Source of the DNA: Nothopassalora personata
Lineage: Eukaryota; Ascomycota; Dothideomycetes; Mycosphaerellales; Mycosphaerellaceae
Assembly (NCBI GenBank): GCA_033816765.1
Contig: CM066294.1
Span: 3,224,001 to 3,288,000, forward strand
Reading direction: 5' to 3'
DNA: 64,000 bases
The translations under genes were made by a program, and so were the position numbers. Positions 48,591-58,133 of this stretch are shown here, piece by piece. The notes under the pieces were generated by a model. It was not told the origin of the DNA, did not search any database, and saw nothing but the letters and a program-made list of their open reading frames with translations. How positions within the stretch are numbered: the first letter of the stretch is position 1; every line of letters begins with the position of its first letter.

Positions 48591-49458
48591 ATGCACTCTA
48601 CAACGTCCATCATGGAGAATGTCACTTCCTCACCCCAGAAGGACGATCTCCAGGCCCTGCGATGCGCTGGTCACCGCAAAGTCCCAGCGGACCACAAAGA
48701 CCACTTCTCTCTCTTTGCCCGCGAGCTCCGCAACAGAATATACGGACTCTATTTCGACGACATCGGTGACCGCGTCCACGGTTCCTGGATCCGCAGCGAT
48801 GATGACTGCTTCTGCTTCAGCTCACGCGACCTGGAATTACTCTTAGTCAGTCAACAGGTGAATTCTGAGTCCGCTTCGTGATTCTGGAACCAGTATCAGG
48901 GCCTCCTGCGATGCGCGACGTTGATGAGAAGTATTTCTATCAGATCCATCCCTGCGGCTTTCAAGAGACACCGAGGTGCTTTTGACGAGGGAGAGCCGGA
49001 GGTTACGTATCATCTCGACGCCGGCTCGTGGTATGGATACCGTGGTATTTGGGCATGTGATGAAGGTGGATGCCCTTATCGATGTGCTGGAGAAGAATCG
49101 CGTGACCTATGATGAGGGCGGAGAGAAGCTTGCGGCTTTTCATGGGGAGCATGAGGTTAATCGGAGTATGCGACTTCCTGTTGAGGTGCCGGAGGTTCCT
49201 TGCTTGAAGCATGATCAGGATCGGGTTGTGGAGGTTTGGGTACAGAATGACGGGAAGGCGTGGAAGTTTAAGGTGAGGTTTCATCTAGAGTATGAATGTT
49301 TGCGGTTGAGTGGGCCGATGTCGAGGTTGGATTGGGCGTTGATAAGCGAGAATTTTGTGGAAGGGGGAGACGAGGAGGTCGCGGCGTCGAGGAGGATGAT
49401 TGTTTGGCAGTGCTTCAGGCTCGGTGGCTGTGAGTCTAAGTCGCTTGGTGCTCGATAG
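48591..49458 (+). pseudogene. F-box/2EXR-like protein gene, interrupted
   Basis: From ATG 48591 (or 48612) the frame carries FARELRNRIYGLYFDD, the fungal variant of LP-x-ELRN-x-IY seen at the start of F-box-like and 2EXR proteins, then LELLLVSQQVNSESAS, a conserved-looking VSxQ-x-N-x-E block. A TGA at 48879-48881 comes directly before FWNQYQ, where family members usually continue without a break. Similar sequence resumes in the next frame from about 48970 to 49458 (VDALIDVLEKNRV, VEVWVQNDGKAWKFKVRF). No intron phase that I tried removes both the stop and the shift. It is probably a recent pseudogene; an unrecognised splice pattern remains possible. Confidence 0.5.
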
Positions 49459-49856
49459 GGATGGGGATGGTGAAGGGACGAGTCTGCCGTATGTATTTCT
49501 TTAAGAAGATGTCTGCGGGTGGGAAGCCGCTCACGTACCATCTGATTCTGGTGACGCTGCCAACACTCTCGCGTGGTTATTAGCACGGTCTTTAGTGTGG
49601 GCTGTGATCGACTCATGTCGTGCATGCGGCATTTCGTGCTATAGCACAATATCTTGTTATATACCAGGATGGCTTCACTTGCCGACTGCAGTGACATCAT
49701 TCATGCCTTTCCGTTCAAGACGAACACATCACATTCCCCCAGCTGCTTCAACAAGGCGAAATCTCCTCCAACCACTCTGGTCCATTCAAACAGGACTGAC
49801 TCCTCGACTATTCAGAACAGTCTTCGACCCACCAACCAACCTCGCTGACGACCGAT
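49459..49856. other. Intergenic, no gene seen
   Basis: This short spacer is the presumed promoter of the gene at 49857. Frames here are short and overlap with no recognisable features. Confidence 0.5.
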
Positions 49857-50462
49857 ATGGCTGCTGAAACCTCACTGTTCGATCCACCATTGAAGGGGCT
49901 CCACAAACGAGCAGCAAGCAGTATCCGCTCGATCCGGTCACACAAGTCAACTTCCTCAAAAGCATCCGATGCATCAGATAAGTCCTACTATTGCGATCTA
50001 CTGGGCGTGAGGACGCAGGACAAAGAACTCGCCGGCGATGCCTCATCATCTTCAAGACCGTGCTCGGATGCATCCCTCGCTTCTGGGACGACTAAATCCC
50101 CAGCGAGCCCGAACGCCTCCTCGACCGTGACGGATGCTTCTCCCCAGTCTTCGATATCTATGACTGAGCACGACCTCTTCGGGACGAAACTTGCCCCCAC
50201 AGAGGAGGAATTGGCACCCAGCGTGCCAGATGCTGTTGAGCTGGAGAGTGGGAAGTACAAGGTGCCGGAGCCGATTGACAAGCAGTTCTTCAAGGACCTC
50301 ACGTGTCTGGAGGACGGGGAGTTGGTGCGGAAGTATGGCTTGACTCAAGTGCGAGACGAGACAGTCGAGGAGGAAGATCATGATATTTGGAAAGGGAAGA
50401 AGGAAGGGAAGTTGAAGAGGATTCTGGACCATTATAAGCCGGGTGTGAAGGAGATTATATGA
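49857..50462 (+). CDS. Hypothetical protein, 201 aa, Ser-rich N-terminus
   Basis: A single intronless frame starts at ATG 49857. Residues 1-110 are rich in Ser, Ala and Lys and are probably disordered (LHKRAASSIRSIRSHKSTSS). Residues 120-201 are acidic and ordered-looking, with KYKVPEPIDKQFFKDL, ELVRKYGLTQVRDE and a basic end GKLKRILDHYKPGVKEII. There is no signal peptide or membrane helix. I do not recognise a family. Codon use and composition match the island genes, and the two-part layout (disordered then conserved-looking) supports a real gene. Confidence 0.6.
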   Translation: MAAETSLFDPPLKGLHKRAASSIRSIRSHKSTSSKASDASDKSYYCDLLGVRTQDKELAGDASSSSRPCSDASLASGTTKSPASPNASSTVTDASPQSSISMTEHDLFGTKLAPTEEELAPSVPDAVELESGKYKVPEPIDKQFFKDLTCLEDGELVRKYGLTQVRDETVEEEDHDIWKGKKEGKLKRILDHYKPGVKEII

Positions 50463-51003
50463 TGAGTCAGTCCCGCTGCTTACAATACAATGCTACGATC
50501 ATCGTCTGTCGAGGTGAAGTATGGACGCCAGTCTGAGCCTGCATCATCTTCGCCGTAGGATTAGAACACAATTCGGAAGCCTCCTGTGACAGCGAGAGGG
50601 TCCGAAGCTCGACCAAGACCATGATTTGTGCTCGAGTAGGACGTTTCACAGCTAGAGGTGTCCTAGAGAACCCGGAAGCGCTAAAATTCTGTCACAAGTC
50701 CACCTTTCTGGCGCTTCGAGATCATACAGTGCAAGGCTACTTCACTGTTGGCTGGGACGAGTGCATTCCTGCCTTCAGCCGACTATAGTTGATTCGCAAC
50801 GGGCGTTTGGATCGAGCCCAAGGCCCTTAACCAATGCGCTTGCGCTATGCTGCACAATGGCCTAGGCCTCTTGGAACATCTGGAGAGGCATTCAAAGAAG
50901 GCAGAAAACTCTGACATCGTGAAAGAGCACCTCCAGTTCCCCGTGACTAGTATATATACTTTCGGAGACGTCGAGATCAACTGGTCCCAACCGCTCATGA
51001 TCG
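50463..51003. other. No gene called
   Basis: Short overlapping frames only. Sequence near 50847-51003 could be an eroded upstream part of the transporter relic that follows, but I see no motif. Confidence 0.45.
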
Positions 51004-51475
51004 ATGTTGGGCGCCGGAAAGGCAGGCGTGCCGGGAGATTCTGAAAGAACACATTTCGCTCGAGGGAAGGATTGTGCTCCAGGATCAGACCGAAGTCTTG
51101 CAAGAGACATCTCCAATGAAATCGCATGGAGACTGTCCAGATATATGGAGAGTGATAATATTTTCATCGGCACTTTCAATGCCCGCGAATCATTGTACTT
51201 TGCCGCAAAACTCGTACTAGGCGCCGCAGTATCGAAAACACGGTGTGGCGAGCTGGTTGAAGAAATTTGGCATGTCTTCGTGCAGCATCGTCGGCACGTT
51301 TGTACCAGAGGCATATGCCGGCATACCCATCCGGCAGAAGCGCCGGCTGAGCGTTGAGCACAATTGATTGCCGCACCGCGCATTTTGTTCCTCGATGAGC
51401 CCATGTCTGGAGTAGATTCTGCTGCGAGCTTTAAAAGTTAAGTGGTACTTGAAGAGCATAATGTAAGCGCACAAT
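51004..51475 (+). pseudogene. ABCG/PDR-type ABC transporter nucleotide-binding domain relic
   Basis: Three frames each carry a piece in the right order. The first gives NIFIGTFNARESLYFAAKL, matching the G-T-x-T-V-RE-x-L-x-FAA block of ABCG transporters. The next gives VGTFVPEAYAGIPIRQKRRL, matching the VG-x...GISGGQ-KRRLS signature with the GISGG part changed. The third gives LIAAPRILFLDEPMSGVDSA (51367-51425), the Walker B and D-loop, followed by a stop. Walker A is not found. No membrane domain follows. ABCG pumps export drugs or lipids; this copy is dead, with at least two frameshifts and a stop. It is GC-balanced and not RIPped, so it decayed by another route. Confidence 0.75.
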
Positions 51476-51934
51476 CTACTGGTGGTCTGTTCAATTCATC
51501 GACCTTCCGCCTCCATTCGAGAACTGTGTCAATGTCACATGGACAGAGCATGTTTGCATACGCTGGTGATGAATCCGGTAAGCAACAAGCATTATGGACA
51601 TTGTAATCAGGTCTATTCGTGGACTTGGATCGGTCTCGAGATACAAAATGTCACCTTGATCAACTCCGTCTGCCACGCAAAATGTCACTATTCAGCCACT
51701 TTGTCGCGCAGCTGATCTCGCCTCTGCTTGGTCCACCTGATGCCGCCAGAAAAAACATGCAGTACATCAACTTAGTTGCTCGAGACGACGCTCAAGCTTG
51801 CTTGACATGCCCCTTGACCTGCACCACAGCTTCCATCTGCTCTTCAGCCTCCGTTTTGAAATTTGTCCTCTAGAGCATCGCCATTAACGAACGTTACACT
51901 CCAATTTAAGCTTGAAACCGTGCGGAATACTTAC
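51476..51934. other. No gene called
   Basis: This lies between two convergent transporter relics. Weak plus-strand frames (51482-51715, 51619-51873) may be leftover ABC transporter sequence but carry no motif. Confidence 0.4.
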
Positions 51935-52620
51935 CCCTTGGTCTCGGGAACATAAAGCCACAAGAGAACACAAATAGGCACAGAGAAAGCCCCGTATACG
52001 AAGGCGGCTTTGAGGCTCATGTGCAGGAGCATAGGAGGAGTCGCGTAGCTTTGAATGGTCAGTCGAGGACAGATCTTATCAAACATATGCTGTCCTCCGG
52101 ATCGTACCATGTAGCGATGCCAAGAAGTGAATTTCCAAGGAAAGTGAAAGGCCCCGTCTTCACACGCAGAAGCGCTGAGGGAAGTTCCGCGGAAAAAAGG
52201 TAGTACGACTAAAGAGGTGAGCGAGCATTTCTCCTGGGTTCAATGATTCGCCTCGCTTACCAAAGCAATCATCTGAAAGTCATAACCTTCTACCCCACCA
52301 TAAAGCCTCCTCAAGCATTTCATCGCCTTTTCTTTCTCCCCGCGTCTGACATGATGCCAAGGAGACTCTGGGATGAAGATCCAGAACAATATGAGAAGAC
52401 CGATCGGGATCCAAAGGAGGCGCATGGCGATCAGGTAGTTGTTCGGATGACGCTGATTGAGTTGCTGCATCATTACAGAGACGATTATACCACCAATGCC
52501 GCTCCTAGGGCAGGACAAGTGCGTTAGTAGAGTAAAGAGTCTATCACGAGAACTGAAAGGGGCCAGTAGAGCTCACCAGACTTGTAGGATGTGGCTCTAA
52601 ATCTAGGGACACGAGGAGAA
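51935..52620 (-). pseudogene. MFS sugar transporter relic with internal deletion
   Basis: Minus-strand pieces show sugar-porter features in order. Around 52504-52261: IGGIIVSVMMQQ, NYLIAMRLLWIPIGLLILF and FIPESPWHHVRRGEKEKAM-x-CLRRLYGG, the loop after helix 6. Around 52056-51935: MLLHMSLKAAFVYGAFSV and LWLYVPETKG, the family's helix-12 end PETKG. Two clean introns survive (52576-52505 and 52260-52209), and a donor GTAAGT follows PETKG at 51934. The N-terminal third and about 200 residues between the two blocks are missing. Such porters import sugars by proton symport. It lies directly downstream of, and on the same strand as, the rhamnosidase gene, so it probably once imported a rhamnoside or related sugar (inference). 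Confidence 0.75.
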
Positions 52621-52684
52621 ATCTCGAACTCTCTCCGCACAAAGCATCCTCGCACAGCCGTAGCAACAGGCCACATCCATGTGC

Positions 52685-55441
52685 TCACGCGCTCCCAGTA
52701 TCTAATCTGAACGTGGATCGCCTGAGTCTCGCCCGAGGAGGCCATTCATCCTGCTGAAAATAGCATGAGAAGTCATGAGAGCCAGATCCGACTTCAAAGC
52801 TCTCCTCCATTGTGTCTTTGACACCCCTCTTCCATGCTGACGGCAGAATCACAACTGCCGTTGAGTTCGGGGGTACCATTAGTGATAGGTGAAACTTGCC
52901 ATCTACTTGATCGATGTGCCATGAGCATTCGATGCGGCCGTATGGGCTGTTATATCTTCCTTTGGCATGGGTGATAGTTCCTCCAGGGACTGGCCGCACT
53001 TTAAACTTGCGCCATCCTGCTTCGAGAGGACTAATGCCCGCTACGTTCTTGTGCAGCCAGTTGGCAACAGACCCAAGAGCGTAGTGATTGAAGCTGGTCA
53101 TAGTGCCAGGATTAATGCTTCCGTCCGGTAGCATACTGTCCCATCTCTCCCAGATCGTGGTGGCGTCCATCGTGATCGGATACAGCCATGATGGGCATTC
53201 CTTCTCAAGAAGCATGCGGTAGGCCAGTTGATGACTTCCTGTGTCTGAAAGAGCGTGGGCAATGAGTGGCGTTCCTACGAAGCCTGTGAAGATGCGATAT
53301 CCCCCCAGATGAACCAGGTGGGCGAGACGGTCAGCCGATTTCGACATTTGATCATCGCGATCATATAAACCAAATTCGAGCGCAAGCGCGTGCCCAGTCT
53401 GAGTGTCACCGACCAACAGGCCAGCAGGAGTAATATATTCATGCTGAAATGTCGCTTTGACCTTTGCGGCCTCGTTGGAGTACCGTGTTGCAGCCTCCTG
53501 CATCCCAAGCACCATGCTGACCTGCGACAGTGTTTTGAGGACTCGATAGAGGTAGGCATCTGCAACCATCACGCAGTCGGTGGCCGCCCTTCCTGGCTCG
53601 TCAGGTGGCGCAGAGGGGTCAAGCCAATCTCCATACTGCCATACGTTCGGATCCCATAAGCCATTCGGCGCCCTCGGTATCCCTAGGTCGACCCACGTCT
53701 TCATGCTCGCATACTGACTACGGAGGAGTTCGACGTCGCCATTAGCGAGGAATACGTCCCACGGCGTCAGCACGGCAGCATCGTGCCATGCGCATTGTGG
53801 ATCCGGTGGATCCGGTGGAAGACCGATGATATCTGGGACGACTACTCCTGGCGCCCCCTTCCTCCCGTCTTCATGTTGCTCTGCCGCGAAGTCGGCAAGC
53901 CAGCTGGCCAGGAAACAGGAAACGTCATAAAGGAAGCTTGCGGTGGGAGGGAAGACTTGAATGTCACCGGTCCAACCAAGGCGTTCGTCTCGTTGAGGGC
54001 AGTCTGTCGGAATCGAGAGAGTGTTACCCCTCATGCTCCAGACCACGTTTTCGTGGAGCTGATTTACGAGAGTATCCGAGCCAGAGAACCACCCCGTACG
54101 TACCATATCACTGTGCAAAACGACCGCTGTGATATCGTCCCCAGCTGGTAAACCAAGTTGGGCAGGCCATCCATCGATTTGGACAAACCGAAAGCCATGG
54201 AAGGTGAACTTTGGAGACCATATCGTAGGCTGAGCTTTTGATAGTATCACGCTGTCGACTGGCTTTGCTGTTCTCAAAGTTCTGGTGCAGGGCTCGCCGT
54301 GCTCAAGAACCTCTACGTGACCAAAGGTAATTCGGCGGCCTTCCATGCTGTTGTATATTGGAAGACGTACTGAAAGCTTCCCGGTAAGGTTTTGACCAAA
54401 GTCAATGAGAAGGCGTCCACCTGAGGAGGTCCATATCTTGATGGGTCGCAGCGTTTGCGTCGCTCGCACGGGCGGGGATTCTGACACTTGCAGTTTCGCC
54501 GATGGAAATGGCATCTCTTCTGAACCCAGCCATGAAGTCTGATCGAAGGCTGGGTCGCTATGCCATCCAATCTGCTCGAGGCGAGAGTCAAAGTCCTCTC
54601 CATCGTATATCTCAGAGCGAGTAATTGCGCCGTGCGAAGATTTCCAGTCTGCGTTCGATTGAACCTTGAAGACATCGCCGCTCTCAGAGCTTATCTCCAA
54701 CTGCGCGAGGAAGCCCAGCCTATCACCATAGAGACACCGTCTATCTGCCCAGCCGAGTCGACCTGCGAACCAGCCCTCAGCGACCTCTACTCCGAGAACG
54801 TTTGCAGAATCCGGCTTGAGGACAGCCGTGATGTCAAATACTTGATAGTTTAACCGGTGATGATAGCTGGTCCAGCCGGGAGCCATTTCATGATCGCCGA
54901 TCCGATGACCATTTATATAGGCACTATACAGGCCATGAGCTGTAATATAAAGACGGGCCTTTGAGATATTGGTGAAGCTCTCGGGCAGTGAGAACACCCG
55001 CCGGAAGAGGACAGGGCGGATCGGTGAATCTGGCTTAGAGGCGAGAGATGAAGTTATCAATCGCGCCGTCCAGTCAGCCTGGTCTAGGCGGGCATTCTCC
55101 ACGGTGACTGTTTTGGACCATGCAGTACTCACGTTGATCTCCTTGCCCACCGAATCCTTCGCCCGTCCATGGGATCGGACTCTAATCCAAGCAGATTCTC
55201 GCGAGCGCAACGCAGCACCAGGCCACGGGACCAGGATTGATTCGGAGCTCTCTACGTGGTGAGTGGACAAGTCCTTGTCTGTGCTTCGGCCGACCTGGAT
55301 GTCATAAGATGTCTGGAACCAGTCTGTGAAGTTTTGATCGTGGGACGAAAACGACCACGACAACCGTGGCGTTGGAGAATCCACGCCAAAACCATCTGGG
55401 TGATGCTCAAAGGAGATGCGATCGATTTCGAGAGACGGCAT
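52685..55441 (-). CDS. GH78 alpha-L-rhamnosidase, intracellular type
   Basis: A single intronless frame of 918 residues, usual for this GH78 group. It hydrolyses terminal alpha-L-rhamnose from glycosides such as plant flavonoids or pectin fragments by an inverting mechanism. Residues 1-120 form a beta-sandwich start (PTPRLSWSF); 145-320 the rhamnosidase N domain (LYITAHGLYSAYINGHRIGD); 480-493 DCPQRDERLGWTGD with the putative general acid Glu486; 601-607 WQYGDWL; 761-767 TTIWERW with the putative base Glu765; 805-890 the C-terminal beta-sandwich. There is no signal peptide, so the enzyme likely acts in the cytosol on imported glycosides, which fits the adjacent transporter relic. The last 25 residues lie beyond the conserved end and may be an extension from a lost stop. 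No frame damage is seen. Confidence 0.93.
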   Translation of the reverse strand: MPSLEIDRISFEHHPDGFGVDSPTPRLSWSFSSHDQNFTDWFQTSYDIQVGRSTDKDLSTHHVESSESILVPWPGAALRSRESAWIRVRSHGRAKDSVGKEINVSTAWSKTVTVENARLDQADWTARLITSSLASKPDSPIRPVLFRRVFSLPESFTNISKARLYITAHGLYSAYINGHRIGDHEMAPGWTSYHHRLNYQVFDITAVLKPDSANVLGVEVAEGWFAGRLGWADRRCLYGDRLGFLAQLEISSESGDVFKVQSNADWKSSHGAITRSEIYDGEDFDSRLEQIGWHSDPAFDQTSWLGSEEMPFPSAKLQVSESPPVRATQTLRPIKIWTSSGGRLLIDFGQNLTGKLSVRLPIYNSMEGRRITFGHVEVLEHGEPCTRTLRTAKPVDSVILSKAQPTIWSPKFTFHGFRFVQIDGWPAQLGLPAGDDITAVVLHSDMVRTGWFSGSDTLVNQLHENVVWSMRGNTLSIPTDCPQRDERLGWTGDIQVFPPTASFLYDVSCFLASWLADFAAEQHEDGRKGAPGVVVPDIIGLPPDPPDPQCAWHDAAVLTPWDVFLANGDVELLRSQYASMKTWVDLGIPRAPNGLWDPNVWQYGDWLDPSAPPDEPGRAATDCVMVADAYLYRVLKTLSQVSMVLGMQEAATRYSNEAAKVKATFQHEYITPAGLLVGDTQTGHALALEFGLYDRDDQMSKSADRLAHLVHLGGYRIFTGFVGTPLIAHALSDTGSHQLAYRMLLEKECPSWLYPITMDATTIWERWDSMLPDGSINPGTMTSFNHYALGSVANWLHKNVAGISPLEAGWRKFKVRPVPGGTITHAKGRYNSPYGRIECSWHIDQVDGKFHLSLMVPPNSTAVVILPSAWKRGVKDTMEESFEVGSGSHDFSCYFQQDEWPPRARLRRSTFRLDTGSA

Positions 55442-55768
55442 ATTCTCTTACTGGAGCAATGCGACCGTCGAGGATAGGAACGTCAGTAGCCAAATGGCTA
55501 CATTATTATTATCAATTCTTATCGATGCGACAGCTGGAAGCGGTCAATGCTGCTAATTCGAAGATCCCTCGGTGTATTACGCACCGAGCAAGCATTCATC
55601 GTGCTAGGTACCGATGTCTTTCAAGCCGTGATGTAAACTGACAATATGCTTTCTCGGTCGTTCTTTCACGCCGACGTGAAGATAAGGTTCCCCGTTGCGG
55701 CGTCTAACTCGAGATGCGGAGAATCCCTGCCGACCGCAGTGGGATCCCGCTGCGCTGCTGCAGGTACC
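55442..55768. promoter_or_regulatory. Promoter region of the rhamnosidase gene
   Basis: GC-balanced, un-RIPped sequence between the rhamnosidase start and the 310-bp repeat, which begins only 327 bp away. I see no convincing named factor site. The leader and promoter must lie here unless they extend into the repeat. Confidence 0.5.
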
Positions 55769-56389
55769 TGTTACGATTCAGTGCAATCAGGCTCAAAGCT
55801 TGAGATCCAATCACGTGACCAGATTAGTCGTTCACTTACACCTATTTTCTTGAAGCACATATAGTCGAAGATAGAAACATACAATACACTATCTACTACT
55901 AAACCGGTTCTTAAAGTAATTAATATATAAGCCTAAGTAAGTAAATAATTTAACTAAATAATACGCCTACTAACTAATACCTATAATACGTTAGTTATAA
56001 GCCTAAGTACTTACTTATTTACTGTATATACTTAGTCTTTAGAGTAGACCTTATATAATTACTATAGGGATATATACCTATTATAATCTAGTATAATTAG
56101 GCTTAAAGCTTAAGATCTAATTATATAACTAAGATTAGTTATTTACTAAAATCTATTCTTTTTAAGTATATAGAGTCTTAGATATATATATATATATAGT
56201 ATAATATCTACTTCTAAATTAGTCCTCTATCTAATAAATATATAAGTCTAAGTAAGTAAATTATCTAAACTAGTAATTTGCCTACTAATTAATACCTATA
56301 ATGCTTTAGCTATACGCCTAAGTACTTTATATTTACTACGTATATTTAGTCTCTTTAGAGTATATATTATATTATTACTATAGGGGTAT
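55769..56389 (+). repeat. Tandem pair of a 310-bp repeat spanning the RIP boundary
   Basis: Unit A (55769-56078) begins TGTTACGATTCAGTG and unit B (56079 to about 56389) begins TATTATAATCTAGTA. The first 135 bases or so of A are intact; the matching part of B has nearly every CpA and TpG changed to TpA. From about 55905 on, A is also RIPped. The TGTTAC start suggests an LTR-derived unit, but no coding region accompanies it. Confidence 0.75.
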
Positions 56390-56404
56390 ATATTATATTA
56401 TAGA

Positions 56405-56640
56405 TACTAGGTAGTAAGCTAATTATTTAGTTAAGTTATTTACTTACTTAGACTTATATATTAACTAGTTAAAGAACTAGTTTAAAGTAGACTATATATT
56501 ATATATATCTAGTTAAGACTATATATACTTAAAAAGAATAGGTATAAGTAAATAACTAATCTAATTATATAACTACTTAGTAGATAATAGATCTTAAGCT
56601 TTAAGCCTAATTATAAGTCTAATTGTACTACATTGTACTA
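56405..56640 (-). repeat. Inverted copy of the 310-bp repeat
   Basis: The reverse complement matches units A and B, with the shared run AATTAGGCTTAAAGCTTAAG and then TTACTTAxACCTATTCTTTTTAAG, plus a 16-bp insertion. It is heavily RIPped. End points are approximate. Confidence 0.65.
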
Positions 56641-57786
56641 TACCTCCTAAGCTCTTATAGCATATAGTTAAATAAGCTAATATCTATATAATCGTATAAT
56701 TCTCTATAGGCTCTACTAGTTACTAGACTACTAAATAAGTAAAGGAAGATACTTTAGTACTAGTAGCTAGTAGTACCTTAGTAGACGTCTATATTAGTTT
56801 AGATTACTACGTTAACATTAATATAACCTACTACTATTATAGTAGTTCTTAGGTGTCTATTACGCTATTACTATAGGTAGTATAGATAGTACTAATATAT
56901 ATCTTATTAGAAGATAGTAAGGTATATAGATCTACTCCTTCTTTAACTATATTTAGAGCTAACGGTAATTAAGGATTTACCTCCCTTAAACTACGAATAC
57001 GGACCGCCCTATCGTAAAATATACTATATTTAAAAGCCCTTATCGAGAGTATTCTAATAATCTATAAAGTAGGCTACTACCCCTAAAACTAAGAGAGTTC
57101 TACCTTATTTAATTTAGAGTACTAAATATCTCTTCTCCTAACTTTATAGCCCCGGCTACGGCTAGCTTCCCCTTCCGGTTTAGCGCTCCTGAGCGCTAAA
57201 AGCCGAGCCTAAAACTTAAATTCTAACCTAGGGAAGGGAGAGATATAAGAGGAGGATTTAGTTATAATATAACTTTATCTTAAATTACCTATATTAGGGT
57301 AGCCTATAGTCCTAAATAGACGTAGCGTAAGGAGAACTAAAGGGTTAAAAGGGTCTATAGGCTTATACTATACCTAGTAGAAGAAGTAGGGTACTAGTTA
57401 TAGAACTAGGGACTAAGGCTTAAGTCTACTTTATTCTACTAGAATAGTACCCCCTAGAATACTCTACGGTACCTAAGAGAAGCTCCCTACCCTACGAGAA
57501 AGGCGTACGTTACCTTAGGCCTACGTACTTTAGAGTTAAGAGCTACTCTCCTATATAGTATACCTTCTTCTACTTAGTAGTAAGAAGAGTACCCTAGTAT
57601 CTAGGCTAGGACCTAAACGTAATTAGAAATAGGGTAATTAGGTAGCCCTCTCGGCGTAAGGCTACTACGAGTCCCTTATCTATACTAAATTGCTACTAAA
57701 AATAGATAGAATAGACGAAGAGTCTATCTTTAATCCCTTAGGAAATAAAGACTAACTTTCCGGCCCTTCTACGCTAACTTAGGAAC
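56641..57786. other. RIP-degraded AT-rich spacer, no gene seen
   Basis: CpA and TpG are almost absent and no frame is recognisable. A small GC-richer patch (about 57150-57215) holds a hairpin. The block ends abruptly at the un-RIPped Gypsy LTR. Confidence 0.7.
57179..57200. repeat. Hairpin in the AT-rich spacer
   Basis: TTTAGCGCTC (57179-57188) and GAGCGCTAAA (57191-57200) are perfect reverse complements with a 2-base loop. CGGCT and AGCCG further out extend the symmetry. Confidence 0.75.
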
Positions 57787-57978
57787 TGTCACGAAGCGAC
57801 CTTGATTTGGATGTTCGGTCACGTGATCAGGGTCACGTGATCTCCCGGCGCTAGCGCGACGCCTCGGCGCTTTGCTTTATCTTTCGTACTTCGCGCGTTA
57901 CCTCTAGATACTTCGTCTAACTACGTCTCTATTCCCTACACCCTACGTTTCCCTCTTACACTCGTAGGCCTCGTGTCA
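57787..57978 (+). repeat. Probable 5' LTR of the un-RIPped Gypsy
   Basis: It begins TGTCACGAAG right at the composition change and may end TCGTGTCA, giving near-inverted ends (TGTCACGA/TCGTGTCA). The 3' LTR is not in the window, so the end cannot be confirmed by comparison. No classical tRNA primer site starting TGG follows. Confidence 0.45.
57817..57842. promoter_or_regulatory. Two direct copies of GGTCACGTGATC in the LTR
   Basis: The 12-mer GGTCACGTGATC is at 57817-57828 and 57831-57842, one and a half helix turns apart. Its centre CACGTG is the core site of bHLH factors. It could drive LTR transcription. Confidence 0.6.
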
Positions 57979-58133
57979 GTTAGTTAGACCACCCTTCTTT
58001 CCGATTATCTACATGCACTGCGCTGCAGAAACATCAGGAAAGTACCGCCGCTGCCGACTGCGACAGCGACTACTATAACTACCGACACACCTACCTACCC
58101 TTTCGCGACCCGATCTGCCAATCGCCCGCGATC

